This document shows, in pieces, positions 29,820 through 38,576 of a stretch of DNA of 64,000 bases. Position numbers and translations under genes: made by a program. Positions within the stretch are counted from its first letter, which is position 1; each line of letters opens with the position of its first letter. Under the pieces are notes generated by a model, which was not told the origin of the DNA, ran no database searches, and worked only from the letters and a program-made list of their open reading frames with translations. Where the stretch lies: assembly GCF_010500965.1 (NCBI RefSeq), contig NZ_QVMI01000025.1, forward strand, positions 1-64,000. Reading direction: 5' to 3'. The stretch comes from Bacteroides sp. 51 (GTDB taxonomy: Bacteria; Bacteroidota; Bacteroidia; Bacteroidales; Bacteroidaceae).

Positions 29820-30201
29820 GCAAAATAATGGCTACCTTTGCGCCCATCATTTGAATTTACTTAAGTTGGGATCTCTGAAAAGGATTATATTACCGTTTAC
29901 ATTATTAGTTTTATTCGCTGTATATCAGACGAATATTATGCTAAATATGCACATACACTATGTGAACGGAATAACTATAACTCATTCCCATCCCAATAAA
30001 GGTGAACATACACACTCAAACGCCGAGATATTACTTCTCAATCGCTTGAGTGTTTTTTATTCCTTAAAAGCTACGTATAGTACTTATTGTACATCGCAAC
30101 AATCCATCTTATATATTATTGAACCGGAACAAGAGAATGTACTCATTATAAATCCATATTGGGATAGTTCTGCGTTGCGTGCACCTCCGGTTTACTCCTA
30201 A
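29788..30201 (+). CDS. Small His-rich single-span membrane protein
   Basis: No known family is recognised with confidence. The frame encodes a hydrophobic segment (IILPFTLLVLFAVYQTN) followed by a His-rich stretch, HIHYVNGITITHSHPN and GEHTHSN, with seven His in about 28 residues, then a soluble tail. ATG 29788 is inside msrC; because the -7 element at 29833-29840 lies downstream of it, the true start may be TTG at 29851 or 29866. It sits 71 bp before a TonB receptor of the type with a Cys pair and may bind a metal for it; that is inference. Confidence 0.6.
   Translation: MKLYPAKNTNKQNNGYLCAHHLNLLKLGSLKRIILPFTLLVLFAVYQTNIMLNMHIHYVNGITITHSHPNKGEHTHSNAEILLLNRLSVFYSLKATYSTYCTSQQSILYIIEPEQENVLIINPYWDSSALRAPPVYS
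29833..29840 (+). promoter_or_regulatory. -7 element of the His-rich/TonB operon
   Basis: TACCTTTG matches the consensus and lies inside the ATG-started frame, which argues for a later start of the His-rich protein. Confidence 0.55.
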
Positions 30202-30272
30202 CTGACCAACCTTTTTATTTGATATACACGATATATCAATCTATTATTATTCATCCTATATTAGCAATTTTA

Positions 30273-32564
30273 ATGAAACACTACATTATAATGCTTATAC
30301 TGATATGTATAGGCACCTCCGTATATGGAGCCAATCCAATTAAAGAAGGAAACATGATCTCGGGTCATGTTATCGAGAAAAATACAGAAGAAAACATTGC
30401 GTATGCAAGCATCCTTATCCTGGAGAATGGGAAAGGAACAACTTCAAATGAACAGGGACAATTCGAATTCCATAAACTTCCGGCAGGCGAATACACACTC
30501 CGCGTACAAGCATTAGGGTACAGGACACAAGAAAAGAAGATAACAGTCAGCAATCAATTTTCGGCTGTTGTTCACTTTAAAATGGCGGAAGAGAGTATTG
30601 TTACGGACGAGATTGTTGTTTCGGCCAACCGTAATGAGGTTAGCAGAAAGTCTGCACCGGTAGTGGTGAATGTGATGAGTCCCAAACTCTTCGAAATGGT
30701 TAACTCAACAGACCTGGCCAAATCACTGAACTATCAATCCGGATTACGGGTAGAGAACAACTGCCAGAACTGTTCGTTTCCGCAAGTCAGGATTAATGGA
30801 CTGGAAGGACCGTATTCGCAGATATTAATTAATAGCCGTCCGATTGTCAGCGCACTTTCGGGAGTATACGGACTGGAACAGATTCCGGTAAACATGATTG
30901 AGCGCGTCGAAATCGTTCGCGGGGGAGGTTCTGCGCTCTTTGGCGCCAATGCAGTAGGGGGAACAATCAATATTATTACTAAAGATCCTATCAGTAATTC
31001 GTTCCAGATTACTACGGGTTTATCGAATATGGATGGGCAGTCGTGGGAGCAAAACATGGGTGCCAATGTATCTCTGGTAGCCAAAGACAATTCATACGGC
31101 ATTGCTCTTTACGAAACATATCGTAACAGAAATCCGTATGATGCTGATGGTGATGGATTCTCGGAAGTAGGTAAGCTAAATATGAACACATTTGGCGTGC
31201 GTGCCTATTACCGTCCTAATCACTATAGCCGTGTTAACATTGAATATCATACAACAAACGAGTTTCGCCGGGGGGGTAATGCTTTTGATTTACAGCCTCA
31301 TGAGTCAGACATCACCGAACAGACAAAACATGTCATCAATAGTGGGGGGGTAAGCTACGATCGTTATTGGACGGAGAAGCATAAGCTATCAGTATACGGT
31401 TCTGTTCAGCATGTGGACCGAAACAGCTATTATGGTGCAGGGAAAGATCCTGATGCCTATGGGAAAACGGACGATTTGACATGGGTTGGCGGAGCCATGT
31501 ATGTAGGAAACATGGATCAATGCTGGTTTGCTCCTGCCACGTTTACCGGAGGCGTTGAATATCAAAACAACTCTCTGCATGACATCATGACCGGATACCA
31601 TCGCGATATGAAACAGGATATACGCATTGCCGGAGGGTTTGTACAAAACGAGTGGAGAATGAATAAGTTCACGATGCTGCTTGGTGCACGCCTTGATAAA
31701 CATAACCTGATTGATAATCTGATATTCAGCCCGCGCGTAAACTTCTTGTATAAACCAAGTGACAACTTCCAGGGACGATTAACTTATTCTACCGGTTTCC
31801 GTGCTCCACAAGCCTATGATGAAGACCTCCATGTTACGGCCGTAGGAGGGGAGGGTGTTCAGATTAAGCTGGCTGATAATCTGAAAGAGGAACGCTCCAA
31901 TAGCTTCAGCGGGTCTATTGACTGGACTGCAAACCTGGGCCATTGGCAATCTAATATCTTACTGGAAGGATTTTATACAGACTTAAGACATGTATTCGTT
32001 CTGGAAGAAATCGGTAAAGATGATAATGGCGATGTAATCAAAGAACGCCGCAATGGAAATGGCGCACGTGTTTATGGTGCTAATCTTGATGCCAAACTGG
32101 CTCACGGACGTACAGCCCAATTCCAGTTGGGTTTCACCGCACAACGCAGTGTGTATACTAAATCCGAAGAATGGGCTACCGATCTGGATGACAACCCATT
32201 AACCACTAAGCGCATGCCACGCACGCCAAACTATTATGGGTATTTTACATTCAGTTCTGCCCCAGTGAAGGCTTTCGATTTCTCAATATCGGGTATATAT
32301 ACGGGTAAAATGATCGTGCCTCACATGCCACACGAAGAGAATCCACGCATGGAAGATACTCCCGATTTTATGGATCTGAATGTTAAATTAAACTATACAT
32401 TTACGTTAAAAGACCACATCAAACTCCAAGTAAACGGAGGTGTTCAGAATATCTTCAATAGCTTCCAGAAAGACCTGGATAAAGGAGAATACAGAGACTC
32501 GGGCTATTTTTATGGACCTACCCAACCACGTACTTACTTTATTGGAATAAAGATATTTAATTAA
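30273..32564 (+). CDS. TonB-dependent outer-membrane receptor
   Basis: ATG 30273 gives a 763-residue precursor with a signal peptide (cleavage after VYGA, about residue 20), a carboxypeptidase-D-like beta-sandwich (about 30-105), a plug domain (about 125-235) and a 22-strand barrel ending YFIGIKIFN. The plug has a NCQNCSF Cys pair and RVEIVRGGGSALFGANAVGG. It is not a SusC-type protein (no SusD neighbour). The Cys pair and His-rich neighbour suggest a metal, metallophore or heme ligand, which cannot be told from sequence. A terminator follows. Confidence 0.88.
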   Translation: MKHYIIMLILICIGTSVYGANPIKEGNMISGHVIEKNTEENIAYASILILENGKGTTSNEQGQFEFHKLPAGEYTLRVQALGYRTQEKKITVSNQFSAVVHFKMAEESIVTDEIVVSANRNEVSRKSAPVVVNVMSPKLFEMVNSTDLAKSLNYQSGLRVENNCQNCSFPQVRINGLEGPYSQILINSRPIVSALSGVYGLEQIPVNMIERVEIVRGGGSALFGANAVGGTINIITKDPISNSFQITTGLSNMDGQSWEQNMGANVSLVAKDNSYGIALYETYRNRNPYDADGDGFSEVGKLNMNTFGVRAYYRPNHYSRVNIEYHTTNEFRRGGNAFDLQPHESDITEQTKHVINSGGVSYDRYWTEKHKLSVYGSVQHVDRNSYYGAGKDPDAYGKTDDLTWVGGAMYVGNMDQCWFAPATFTGGVEYQNNSLHDIMTGYHRDMKQDIRIAGGFVQNEWRMNKFTMLLGARLDKHNLIDNLIFSPRVNFLYKPSDNFQGRLTYSTGFRAPQAYDEDLHVTAVGGEGVQIKLADNLKEERSNSFSGSIDWTANLGHWQSNILLEGFYTDLRHVFVLEEIGKDDNGDVIKERRNGNGARVYGANLDAKLAHGRTAQFQLGFTAQRSVYTKSEEWATDLDDNPLTTKRMPRTPNYYGYFTFSSAPVKAFDFSISGIYTGKMIVPHMPHEENPRMEDTPDFMDLNVKLNYTFTLKDHIKLQVNGGVQNIFNSFQKDLDKGEYRDSGYFYGPTQPRTYFIGIKIFN

Positions 32565-32590
32565 TAGAATAGTCCTACAGTAGACACATA

Positions 32591-32622
32591 AAAAAGCATC
32601 CTCGAACAGGATGCTTTTTTTT
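32591..32622 (+). terminator. Terminator of the TonB receptor gene
   Basis: A perfect 12-bp stem (AAAAAGCATCCT with its complement), a 5-nt loop and an eight-T run make a strong intrinsic terminator. Confidence 0.92.
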
Positions 32623-32926
32623 GGCCAATCCCCCAAATAGGTTGCCAACGAATAGAGCACTGTCTTAATAAGGTTCAGCCAGTAGTTCAATCTCCCCCAG
32701 CCATAGGCTAAATCTCCTTCAACCAGTAGGGCAACGTCACTGAGACAGTGCGTCATTTCAACCCACTTTCCGGATTGACCTTTTTTTGTTTCCTATATCT
32801 GTTTAATGAAAAACAAATGTAACATCCGGAAAATAAAAGAGGACTAAAAATATTCCATATTTCCCAAAATGTGTTCTGTATTTCGTTTTATTACAAAAAG
32901 TTCTTCTTTTTCTTTAAGTAATTCCA
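32623..32926. other. Intergenic stretch with an unexplained minus-strand frame
   Basis: This region between the TonB terminator and the AraC promoter holds no recognised gene. On the minus strand an open frame around 32623-32790 has an unusually protein-like composition (ALLVEGDLAYGWGRLNYWL) before it runs into antisense TonB sequence. Its start, an ATG at 32756, follows a stop. It may be a decayed gene fragment or chance. Confidence 0.3.
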
Positions 32927-32934
32927 TATGTTTG
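32927..32934 (+). promoter_or_regulatory. -7 element of the AraC-type gene
   Basis: TATGTTTG lies 16 bp before the ATG at 32951, so the leader would be very short. Confidence 0.5.
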
Positions 32935-32950
32935 TGAAAAATACACAGAT

Positions 32951-33829
32951 ATGAACGTTGCTGCTATCTTTCAATTGAATTCATTTCATGTAATTCAAGA
33001 CCCGACAAACCTAAATCGAGTGAATGATGATTTTTATATTTATAATGATATAAAAATCCTGCCCCTTTATGAAACGCCAACAAGACTTGAAACTACGGTA
33101 GTATCCATATGCCTGAACGGATACACACGAGTATCAATAAATATGCAGGAATACTTCATTGGACCAGGAACAATGATGATTGCCGTACCCGATCAAATTA
33201 TCCAAAGTCTGGAAGTTAGCGATGAATACCAAGGAGTCTTTATGGTGGTATCTAAAGATTATACCGATGAAATCTTCCCCAAAGTCAAAGTAATGCTTCC
33301 CATCTACTTTTATACAAAAGAATATCCATGCATTAACATCAAAGGCCAAGAGCTAAATACAATCATGGAATATTATAACATGCTTTGGGAAAGAACCAAA
33401 AGAGAAAACGAATCAAACAAAGATGTAATCCAAAGCCTGCTGGTAGCCCTATTATATGAGGTATACGCCATCTATCGCAATAGAATACCCCGGAAAAAAG
33501 AAGCCAGAAACAGAAAAGAAATGCTATTCGACCAGTTCATGCGCCACCTTTCCGAACATTATAAACAGGAAAGAAGCGTGAACTATTACGCAAAAGAACT
33601 TTTCCTGACTCCCAAACACCTTTCGAGCGTCGTTAAAGAGGTGAGTGGGAAAACGGCAGGCGAATGGATAGATAATTTTGTTCTTTTCGAAGCAAAATCT
33701 CTTTTAAAATCCTCGCAGAAAAACATTCAGGAAATTGCCGATGAATTAAACTTTGCCAATCAGTCTTTTTTCGGCAAATATTTCAAGCATTATACCGGAA
33801 TGTCTCCTAAAGAGTATCGACGGAAATAA
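32951..33829 (+). CDS. AraC-family transcriptional regulator
   Basis: The 292-residue protein has a cupin-like N-terminal half (residues about 20-140) and the two-helix-turn-helix AraC domain at about 195-292, with YYAKELFLTPKHLSSVVKEV for the first and IQEIADELNFANQSFFGKYF for the second reading head. The ligand is not recognisable. It lies 86 bp upstream of a creatininase-type gene on the same strand, which has its own promoter. Confidence 0.88.
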   Translation: MNVAAIFQLNSFHVIQDPTNLNRVNDDFYIYNDIKILPLYETPTRLETTVVSICLNGYTRVSINMQEYFIGPGTMMIAVPDQIIQSLEVSDEYQGVFMVVSKDYTDEIFPKVKVMLPIYFYTKEYPCINIKGQELNTIMEYYNMLWERTKRENESNKDVIQSLLVALLYEVYAIYRNRIPRKKEARNRKEMLFDQFMRHLSEHYKQERSVNYYAKELFLTPKHLSSVVKEVSGKTAGEWIDNFVLFEAKSLLKSSQKNIQEIADELNFANQSFFGKYFKHYTGMSPKEYRRK

Positions 33830-33873
33830 AAGAGTTTTCCATAGAAGATTTTTCTGAATTCATTTAATTTGTG

Positions 33874-33881
33874 TACGTTTG
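33874..33881 (+). promoter_or_regulatory. -7 element of the creatininase-family gene
   Basis: TACGTTTG lies 34 bp before ATG 33916, supporting that start over 33871. Confidence 0.5.
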
Positions 33882-33915
33882 TAATATTAAGTATGTTCAA
33901 ATACCCCCAAAGAAA

Positions 33916-34674
33916 ATGAATAAAGAGCTTGATCTCACAGTGTCTTCTTACGGAAAAGTTAAAGATGTAAAGTACGATGTAGTAATACTTCCGTGGGGAG
34001 CAACAGAACCACACAACTATCATTTGCCCTACTTAACCGACTGTATGATTCCGCACCGCATTGCTGTAGATGCCGCCCGCCTGGCACTACAACAATCGAG
34101 TGTACGGAGTATGGTGATGCCTCCCGTTGCTTTCGGAGCACATAATCCGGGGCAGCGCGAATTGCCTTTTTGCATCCATACACGCTATTCCACGCAGCAG
34201 GCTATTCTGGAAGATATTGTCGCCTCTCTTTATGCACAAGGCATGCGTAAGCTAATCATACTCAGCGGTCATGGTGGTAATCATTTTAAAGGAATGATAC
34301 GCGATCTGGCTTTTACATATCCCGACTTCTTAATCATTGTCGCCGAGTGGTTCAACGTCATTCCCTCGAAAGGATATTTTGAGGCAGAAATCGACGACCA
34401 TGCAGGAGAGTTGGAAACATCCGTTATGATGCACTATTATCCGGAATTAATCAATCTGGAAGAAGCGGGAGACGGTGAGTCCAAACCTTTTGCCATTGCA
34501 TCATTAAATGAAAAAATAGGCTGGGCGCCACGACACTGGGATAAAGCAACCGTCGATAGTGGGGTAGGTAATCCTAAAAAAGCATCGGCAGAAAAAGGAG
34601 AACGTTATCTGGAACCCGTTATTCAAAAGTTAGCCAAGCTATTTACCGAAGTAGGTATCCATAAGTTATATTAA
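33916..34674 (+). CDS. Creatininase-family amidohydrolase
   Basis: ATG 33916 is chosen because it follows the -7 element and gives the family N terminus; the product has 252 residues. The metal-binding motifs of the creatininase/MftE/FAPy-deformylase fold are visible: WGATEPHNYHLPYLTD, SGHGGNH and DDHAGELETS. These enzymes cleave amide bonds using two metal ions; the substrate of this member is unknown, and creatinine is unlikely to be the natural one. A strong terminator follows, facing prs. Confidence 0.85.
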   Translation: MNKELDLTVSSYGKVKDVKYDVVILPWGATEPHNYHLPYLTDCMIPHRIAVDAARLALQQSSVRSMVMPPVAFGAHNPGQRELPFCIHTRYSTQQAILEDIVASLYAQGMRKLIILSGHGGNHFKGMIRDLAFTYPDFLIIVAEWFNVIPSKGYFEAEIDDHAGELETSVMMHYYPELINLEEAGDGESKPFAIASLNEKIGWAPRHWDKATVDSGVGNPKKASAEKGERYLEPVIQKLAKLFTEVGIHKLY

Positions 34675-34690
34675 AACAAAACACCTCAAT

Positions 34691-34742
34691 AAAAAAGAGC
34701 GGATACTGAGAAAACAATCGTTTCTCTTATCCGCTCTTTTTT
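34691..34742. terminator. Bidirectional terminator between creatininase gene and prs
   Basis: Perfect 15-nt arms (AAAAAAGAGCGGATA at 34691-34705 and its complement at 34728-34742), with an extra inner stem GAGAAA/TTTCTC, serve the convergent genes. Confidence 0.9.
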
Positions 34743-34766
34743 CTTATCTATTGTTCAGAGACTACA

Positions 34767-35705
34767 TCAAATGATATATTGAGAACTGATCGACTCATTG
34801 TTTAATACACGTCTGATGGTTTCTGCAAACATCTCAGCAATACTCAATTGCTTAACCTTAGGACACGTTTTGCAGAACGGAATGCTATTGGTAAATACCA
34901 TTTCAACCAATCCGGAGGCCATTACACGATCAGATGCCGGGTCGGACATCACGCAGTGACTGGAAATAGCACGTACAGACTTTGCACCGGCTTCCAACAT
35001 CACATCCGCAGCTTTAGTAATTGTACCTGCCGTATCAACGATATCATCAATCAATACCACATTCATACCTTCTACGTCACCAATAATCTGCATAGTAGCA
35101 ACCTCATTTGCCTTCACACGCGATTTATTACACAACACCAAAGGCACACCCAGATATTTAGAAAAAGTACTGGCTCTTTTAGAGCCACCCACATCCGGAG
35201 CAGCGATAACTAAATCGTCGAGCTTAAGCGATTGAATATAAGGCAAGAACACAGCCGAAGCATACAAGTGGTCTACCGGAATATTAAAGAATCCCTGGAT
35301 TTGATCTGCATGTAAGTCCATAGTGATCAATCGGTCAATACCAGCCACAGAAAGCAGATCAGCCACTAATTTCGCTCCGATAGAAACGCGTGGTTTGTCT
35401 TTTCTGTCTTGACGTGCCCATCCGAAATAAGGAATTACGGCAATAATACTTTTCGCAGATGCTCTTTTGGCAGCGTCTATCATCAGAAGAAGCTCCATCA
35501 GATTATCAGAGTTGGGGAAAGTGGATTGAACGAGAAATACATCTGCACCGCGGATTGATTCTTCATAGGAAACAGCAAATTCACCATCAGCAAAGTGGGT
35601 GATATTCATATTTCCCAAAGGACAATTCAGGCTTGCACAAATTTTTTCTGCCAGATATCTCGATTTTGTACCCGAGAATACCATAAAAGGGGCTGTTTTG
35701 CTCAT
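34767..35705 (-). CDS. prs: Ribose-phosphate pyrophosphokinase
   Basis: PRPP synthetase makes 5-phosphoribosyl-1-pyrophosphate for nucleotide, His, Trp and NAD synthesis. The 312 residues show the ATP-binding flexible loop region (FGWARQDRKDKPRV), the metal site (TMDLHADQIQGFF) and the PRPP-binding loop MNVVLIDDIVDTAGTITKA. The start at 35705 fits the promoter. It is transcribed alone, divergently from the YigZ gene. Confidence 0.96.
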   Translation of the reverse strand: MSKTAPFMVFSGTKSRYLAEKICASLNCPLGNMNITHFADGEFAVSYEESIRGADVFLVQSTFPNSDNLMELLLMIDAAKRASAKSIIAVIPYFGWARQDRKDKPRVSIGAKLVADLLSVAGIDRLITMDLHADQIQGFFNIPVDHLYASAVFLPYIQSLKLDDLVIAAPDVGGSKRASTFSKYLGVPLVLCNKSRVKANEVATMQIIGDVEGMNVVLIDDIVDTAGTITKAADVMLEAGAKSVRAISSHCVMSDPASDRVMASGLVEMVFTNSIPFCKTCPKVKQLSIAEMFAETIRRVLNNESISSQYII

Positions 35706-35742
35706 TTTGTAATGCGATTACCTATTGGGTTAAATTTGCGTG

Positions 35743-35774
35743 CAAAGGTAGGAATTCTCTTACCATTATACAAA
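35743..35774 (-). promoter_or_regulatory. Promoter of prs
   Basis: On the minus strand TTTG (complement of 35771-35774) precedes TACCTTTG (complement of 35743-35750) by 20 bp, an excellent match to the Bacteroidota consensus. Confidence 0.75.
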
Positions 35775-35780
35775 GACTTA

Positions 35781-35811
35781 TTGTAGAAAAATGTATTTTA
35801 CTGTATCTTTG
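35781..35811 (+). promoter_or_regulatory. Promoter of the YigZ gene
   Basis: TTG (35781-35783) is 20 bp before TATCTTTG (35804-35811). It is back-to-back with the prs promoter. Confidence 0.7.
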
Positions 35812-35833
35812 CATTATTAACCTATTTATATAG

Positions 35834-36439
35834 ATGACAGAAGATACATATCTTACCATACCCGAACTTTCCGAAGCGGTTTACACAGAAAAACGAAGCA
35901 AGTTCATTGCCATAGCATTGCCTGTGCGCACCACCAGCGAAATAAAGGAATATATTGATTTCTACCAAAAGAAATATTATGATGCCCGCCATGTGTGTTA
36001 TGCATATATGTTGGGATCTGAACGAAAGGACTTCCGGGCAAACGACAATGGCGAACCCTCAGGAACCGCCGGGAAACCAATACTGGGACAAATAAACTCA
36101 AACAACCTAACCGACATCCTGATCATAGTAGTGCGCTATTTCGGTGGCATTAAACTAGGAACAAGCGGATTGATTACTGCATACAAAGCCGCTGCCGCAG
36201 AAGCAATTGCACAGGCGCAAATAATAGAAAAAACAGTCGATGAAAGCATTACCTTCATGTTTGAATATCCTTTTATGAATGATGTGATGCGCATCGTAAA
36301 AGAAGAAGAATCCGAGCTATTAAGTCAATCCTATGAAATGGATTGCGAGATGACTCTCCGAATCCGTAAATCCCTGATGCCCAAACTCAGGGCACGCTTG
36401 GATAAAGTAGAAACCCTACGGTTTGTAGAAGATATTTAG
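35834..36439 (+). CDS. YigZ/IMPACT-family protein
   Basis: The 201-residue protein has the N-terminal IMPACT domain with YDARHVCYAYMLG, DNGEPSGTAGKPILGQ and VVRYFGGIKLGTSGLITAY, and a C-terminal DUF1949-type domain. YigZ-like proteins are conserved but their molecular role is unsettled; eukaryotic IMPACT modulates translation. It begins 22 bp after its -7 element. The next gene has its own -7 element. Confidence 0.92.
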   Translation: MTEDTYLTIPELSEAVYTEKRSKFIAIALPVRTTSEIKEYIDFYQKKYYDARHVCYAYMLGSERKDFRANDNGEPSGTAGKPILGQINSNNLTDILIIVVRYFGGIKLGTSGLITAYKAAAAEAIAQAQIIEKTVDESITFMFEYPFMNDVMRIVKEEESELLSQSYEMDCEMTLRIRKSLMPKLRARLDKVETLRFVEDI

Positions 36440-36449
36440 CTCTATTCCT

Positions 36450-36457
36450 TATCTTTG
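36450..36457 (+). promoter_or_regulatory. -7 element of the C39 peptidase gene
   Basis: TATCTTTG lies 22 bp before the ATG at 36479. A TTTG at 36422-36425 is slightly too far upstream. Confidence 0.5.
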
Positions 36458-36478
36458 CATTCAAATTTATAAATAACA

Positions 36479-37162
36479 ATGAAATTTAAAACCAGTCTTA
36501 TTCTAATCTTCTTTATAGGATGGGGATGCGTGGAAAGCTTCGGGCAGGATGTAGCCCCGAATAATATTCCCGTTCCCTGGTATTCCCAAAAGATCACTGG
36601 TTGCCCTTATGCACATTGTTCACTCGCATCCTCATTGATGGTTTTTGATTACTTCAAAGGAATGACTTCCGACAATCAACGTACCCCCGTAGATGCTGAG
36701 AAAAAACTGATTGAGTATCAAAAAGAATACTTCCTGAAGAAAAAAGCACCGTTCAAAAGGAGAACTTCCATTGCACAAGGAGGATATTATACTTTTGAAA
36801 TAGATTCCTTATCCCGTTATTACGAAAATATGGTTGAAGCAGCATACCATGATAAAAAAGATTATGCATTGCTGAAAAGTTATATCGACCGGGGAATACC
36901 GGTACTTATCAATGTGAGTTATCGTAGTTCCACTACCGGCATGATCCCGGGTACTCATCGTCATTGGATGGTATTACGCGGCATAACAGATACACATGTA
37001 TGGGTGAATGACCCCGGACGCTCGGTAATGATGCGTGAAAAAGGTGAGAACCGTCGTTACCCAATAAAAAAAGAAACAGGCAATCCATCTTACTTTGACG
37101 GCTGTTGGACAGGTCGTATGATGGTAATTGTTCCCCAAAACAAAGAAGAATATGGCCTTTGA
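36479..37162 (+). CDS. Secreted C39-family cysteine peptidase-like protein
   Basis: A signal peptide (MKFKTSLILIFFIGWG, cleavage after SFGQ, about residue 22) precedes a single Peptidase_C39_2 domain. The nucleophile region is GCPYAHCSLASSLMVFDYF, close to residue 43, and the His region is THRHWMVLRGI near residue 160, followed by WVNDPG. The 227 residues match the stand-alone type without a bacteriocin-exporter part. Its last 11 bp overlap the start of the HpaII-type nuclease gene, so the two are translationally linked. Whether this is meaningful or chance is unknown. Confidence 0.82.
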   Translation: MKFKTSLILIFFIGWGCVESFGQDVAPNNIPVPWYSQKITGCPYAHCSLASSLMVFDYFKGMTSDNQRTPVDAEKKLIEYQKEYFLKKKAPFKRRTSIAQGGYYTFEIDSLSRYYENMVEAAYHDKKDYALLKSYIDRGIPVLINVSYRSSTTGMIPGTHRHWMVLRGITDTHVWVNDPGRSVMMREKGENRRYPIKKETGNPSYFDGCWTGRMMVIVPQNKEEYGL

Positions 37163-38234
37163 AGCTACAAAAAAGGAATGGAGTGAAATCTATACATTCT
37201 TTCGGATACTATCGGATGGATATGTATCTTTAGGTACACCAGATGCAAAAATCAGCGGAACATGCTGGGTAGTTGCCATGATTCAACGCGAAGAGCACGA
37301 TGGTCCCCGTCAATATTATATTGAGAAAGAAGAAATTCGTGTCGTTAGCGAAAAAGAAACCCGCAGCTTTCCCCGGGAAGATTTTGGAATCGTAGCCGGT
37401 TTGATATTCAATGCCATGAAGTCATCCTCTGAAGATGAAACAACATCTCCCGAAGGAGTAGAAGAGTTCCTGGATGAAATCGGCATATTCAATCTGGAAG
37501 CCCGGACAAACGACCGGACAGATATCTCAATAGCATTCTGGCATCCACAAGCTCCATTGACCGGATTTAATATACGCTCCCGAATGGCTAAAATGAATCC
37601 TTTATTAGATGGAGGACGAAGCGCTAACTTAAAATTCGAATTGTCGGGAGTAAAATTTGCTGTTCCCACAGTAAATAAAGTCAATGCCTTAGACACCCCC
37701 GATGAAGTAGCCGATCGAATGATGCTCATCGAACGCCTGGGTGGAGTTTTGAAGTACTCCGATGTCGCCGACCGGGTATTTCGCAGCAACCTATCCATGA
37801 TAGATCTACATTTCCCCCGACTACTGGCCGAAATGCTACGAATTATGCAATTAGATGCCGTCGCACGTGTAAATGAACTTACAGACATCATAAAAACCAC
37901 CAATCCATTGAAGATCAAGGATGAGTTAATCAATAAACATCGTTTTTATGAATACAAAATCAAACAGTTTCTGATGGCATTAGCATTAGGCATGCGTCCC
38001 GCCAAAATATTCAATGGAACAGACTCTGCTATTGAAGGAATGTTTCTGGTTAATAGCACCGGAGAAATACTATGCTATCATAAATCTGATAAAGAGAATT
38101 TTGAGAACTTTCTTTTCCAAAATACACGCTTTGAGAAAGGTGCCACAGAAAAGGATAAATACGGATACCTGGAGCGTGAAAATGGGATATACTACTTTAA
38201 GTTGAACGCTAAGATAGGGCTTGTAAAGCGTTAA
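37152..38234 (+). CDS. HpaII-family type II restriction endonuclease-like protein
   Basis: The 360-residue product has the length and the landmarks I recall of the HpaII family (RE_HpaII): KKEWSEIYTFFRIL at the start, TDISI near residue 123, GFNIRSRM near 135, FYEYKIKQFLMALALGM near 260 and FENFLFQNTRFEKGATE near 320. HpaII cuts CCGG. In the family the GFxIKS motif carries the presumed catalytic Lys; here the residue is Arg (GFNIRS). No DNA methyltransferase gene is in the window. ATG 37152 is preferred to 37128 because homologues begin there. The product may be inactive or need a distant partner. Confidence 0.75.
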   Translation: MAFEATKKEWSEIYTFFRILSDGYVSLGTPDAKISGTCWVVAMIQREEHDGPRQYYIEKEEIRVVSEKETRSFPREDFGIVAGLIFNAMKSSSEDETTSPEGVEEFLDEIGIFNLEARTNDRTDISIAFWHPQAPLTGFNIRSRMAKMNPLLDGGRSANLKFELSGVKFAVPTVNKVNALDTPDEVADRMMLIERLGGVLKYSDVADRVFRSNLSMIDLHFPRLLAEMLRIMQLDAVARVNELTDIIKTTNPLKIKDELINKHRFYEYKIKQFLMALALGMRPAKIFNGTDSAIEGMFLVNSTGEILCYHKSDKENFENFLFQNTRFEKGATEKDKYGYLERENGIYYFKLNAKIGLVKR

Positions 38235-38292
38235 CTCCAACTTATCTATTTACTCTCTTAATGAGTTTCATGCCTTACTCTAAGAGTTAATA

Positions 38293-38402
38293 AATTATCT
38301 CCTAATGATAACGTTACCATCATGTACATGTCGGCAACATTATCATTAGGAGATAATTGTGTTATCATACTATGGAAAACATCTTATCATTAAGAGATAA
38401 TG
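38293..38402. repeat. Three copies of an ATTATC-rich repeat, two inverted
   Basis: This is the main structure of the 342-bp gap between the nuclease and tRNA genes. Arms 38293-38315 and 38336-38358 (AATTATCTCCTAATGATAA core) are complementary at 22 of 23 positions around a 20-nt loop. A third, shorter copy with one change follows at 38383-38402 in the same direction as the second. There is no long T-run. I see no gene in the gap. Confidence 0.75.
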
Positions 38403-38514
38403 TATTAACAAAGCAACGAACAGAGGTAAACAAGGTATGCAACAAAGATTAAAATATAACCAACTGTAAAATAAGAGTTTAAAAGAAAAATGTAAAAAAA
38501 CACATCTAATACTA

Positions 38515-38544
38515 TTGCTTTTTAGAAAATAGTCCATATCTTTG
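38515..38544 (+). promoter_or_regulatory. Promoter of the tRNA-Pro pair
   Basis: TTG (38515-38517) is 19 bp before TATCTTTG (38537-38544); transcription would begin about 25 nt before the first tRNA. Confidence 0.7.
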
Positions 38545-38576
38545 CACCGCTTTAGAAAAGAACTTTCTTATAAAAA

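Noticed and set aside
36479-38234. Peptidase and nuclease as a two-gene defence system
   Set aside because: The peptidase is secreted while the nuclease is cytoplasmic, and the peptidase is an ordinary C39_2 domain; overlap alone is weak evidence.
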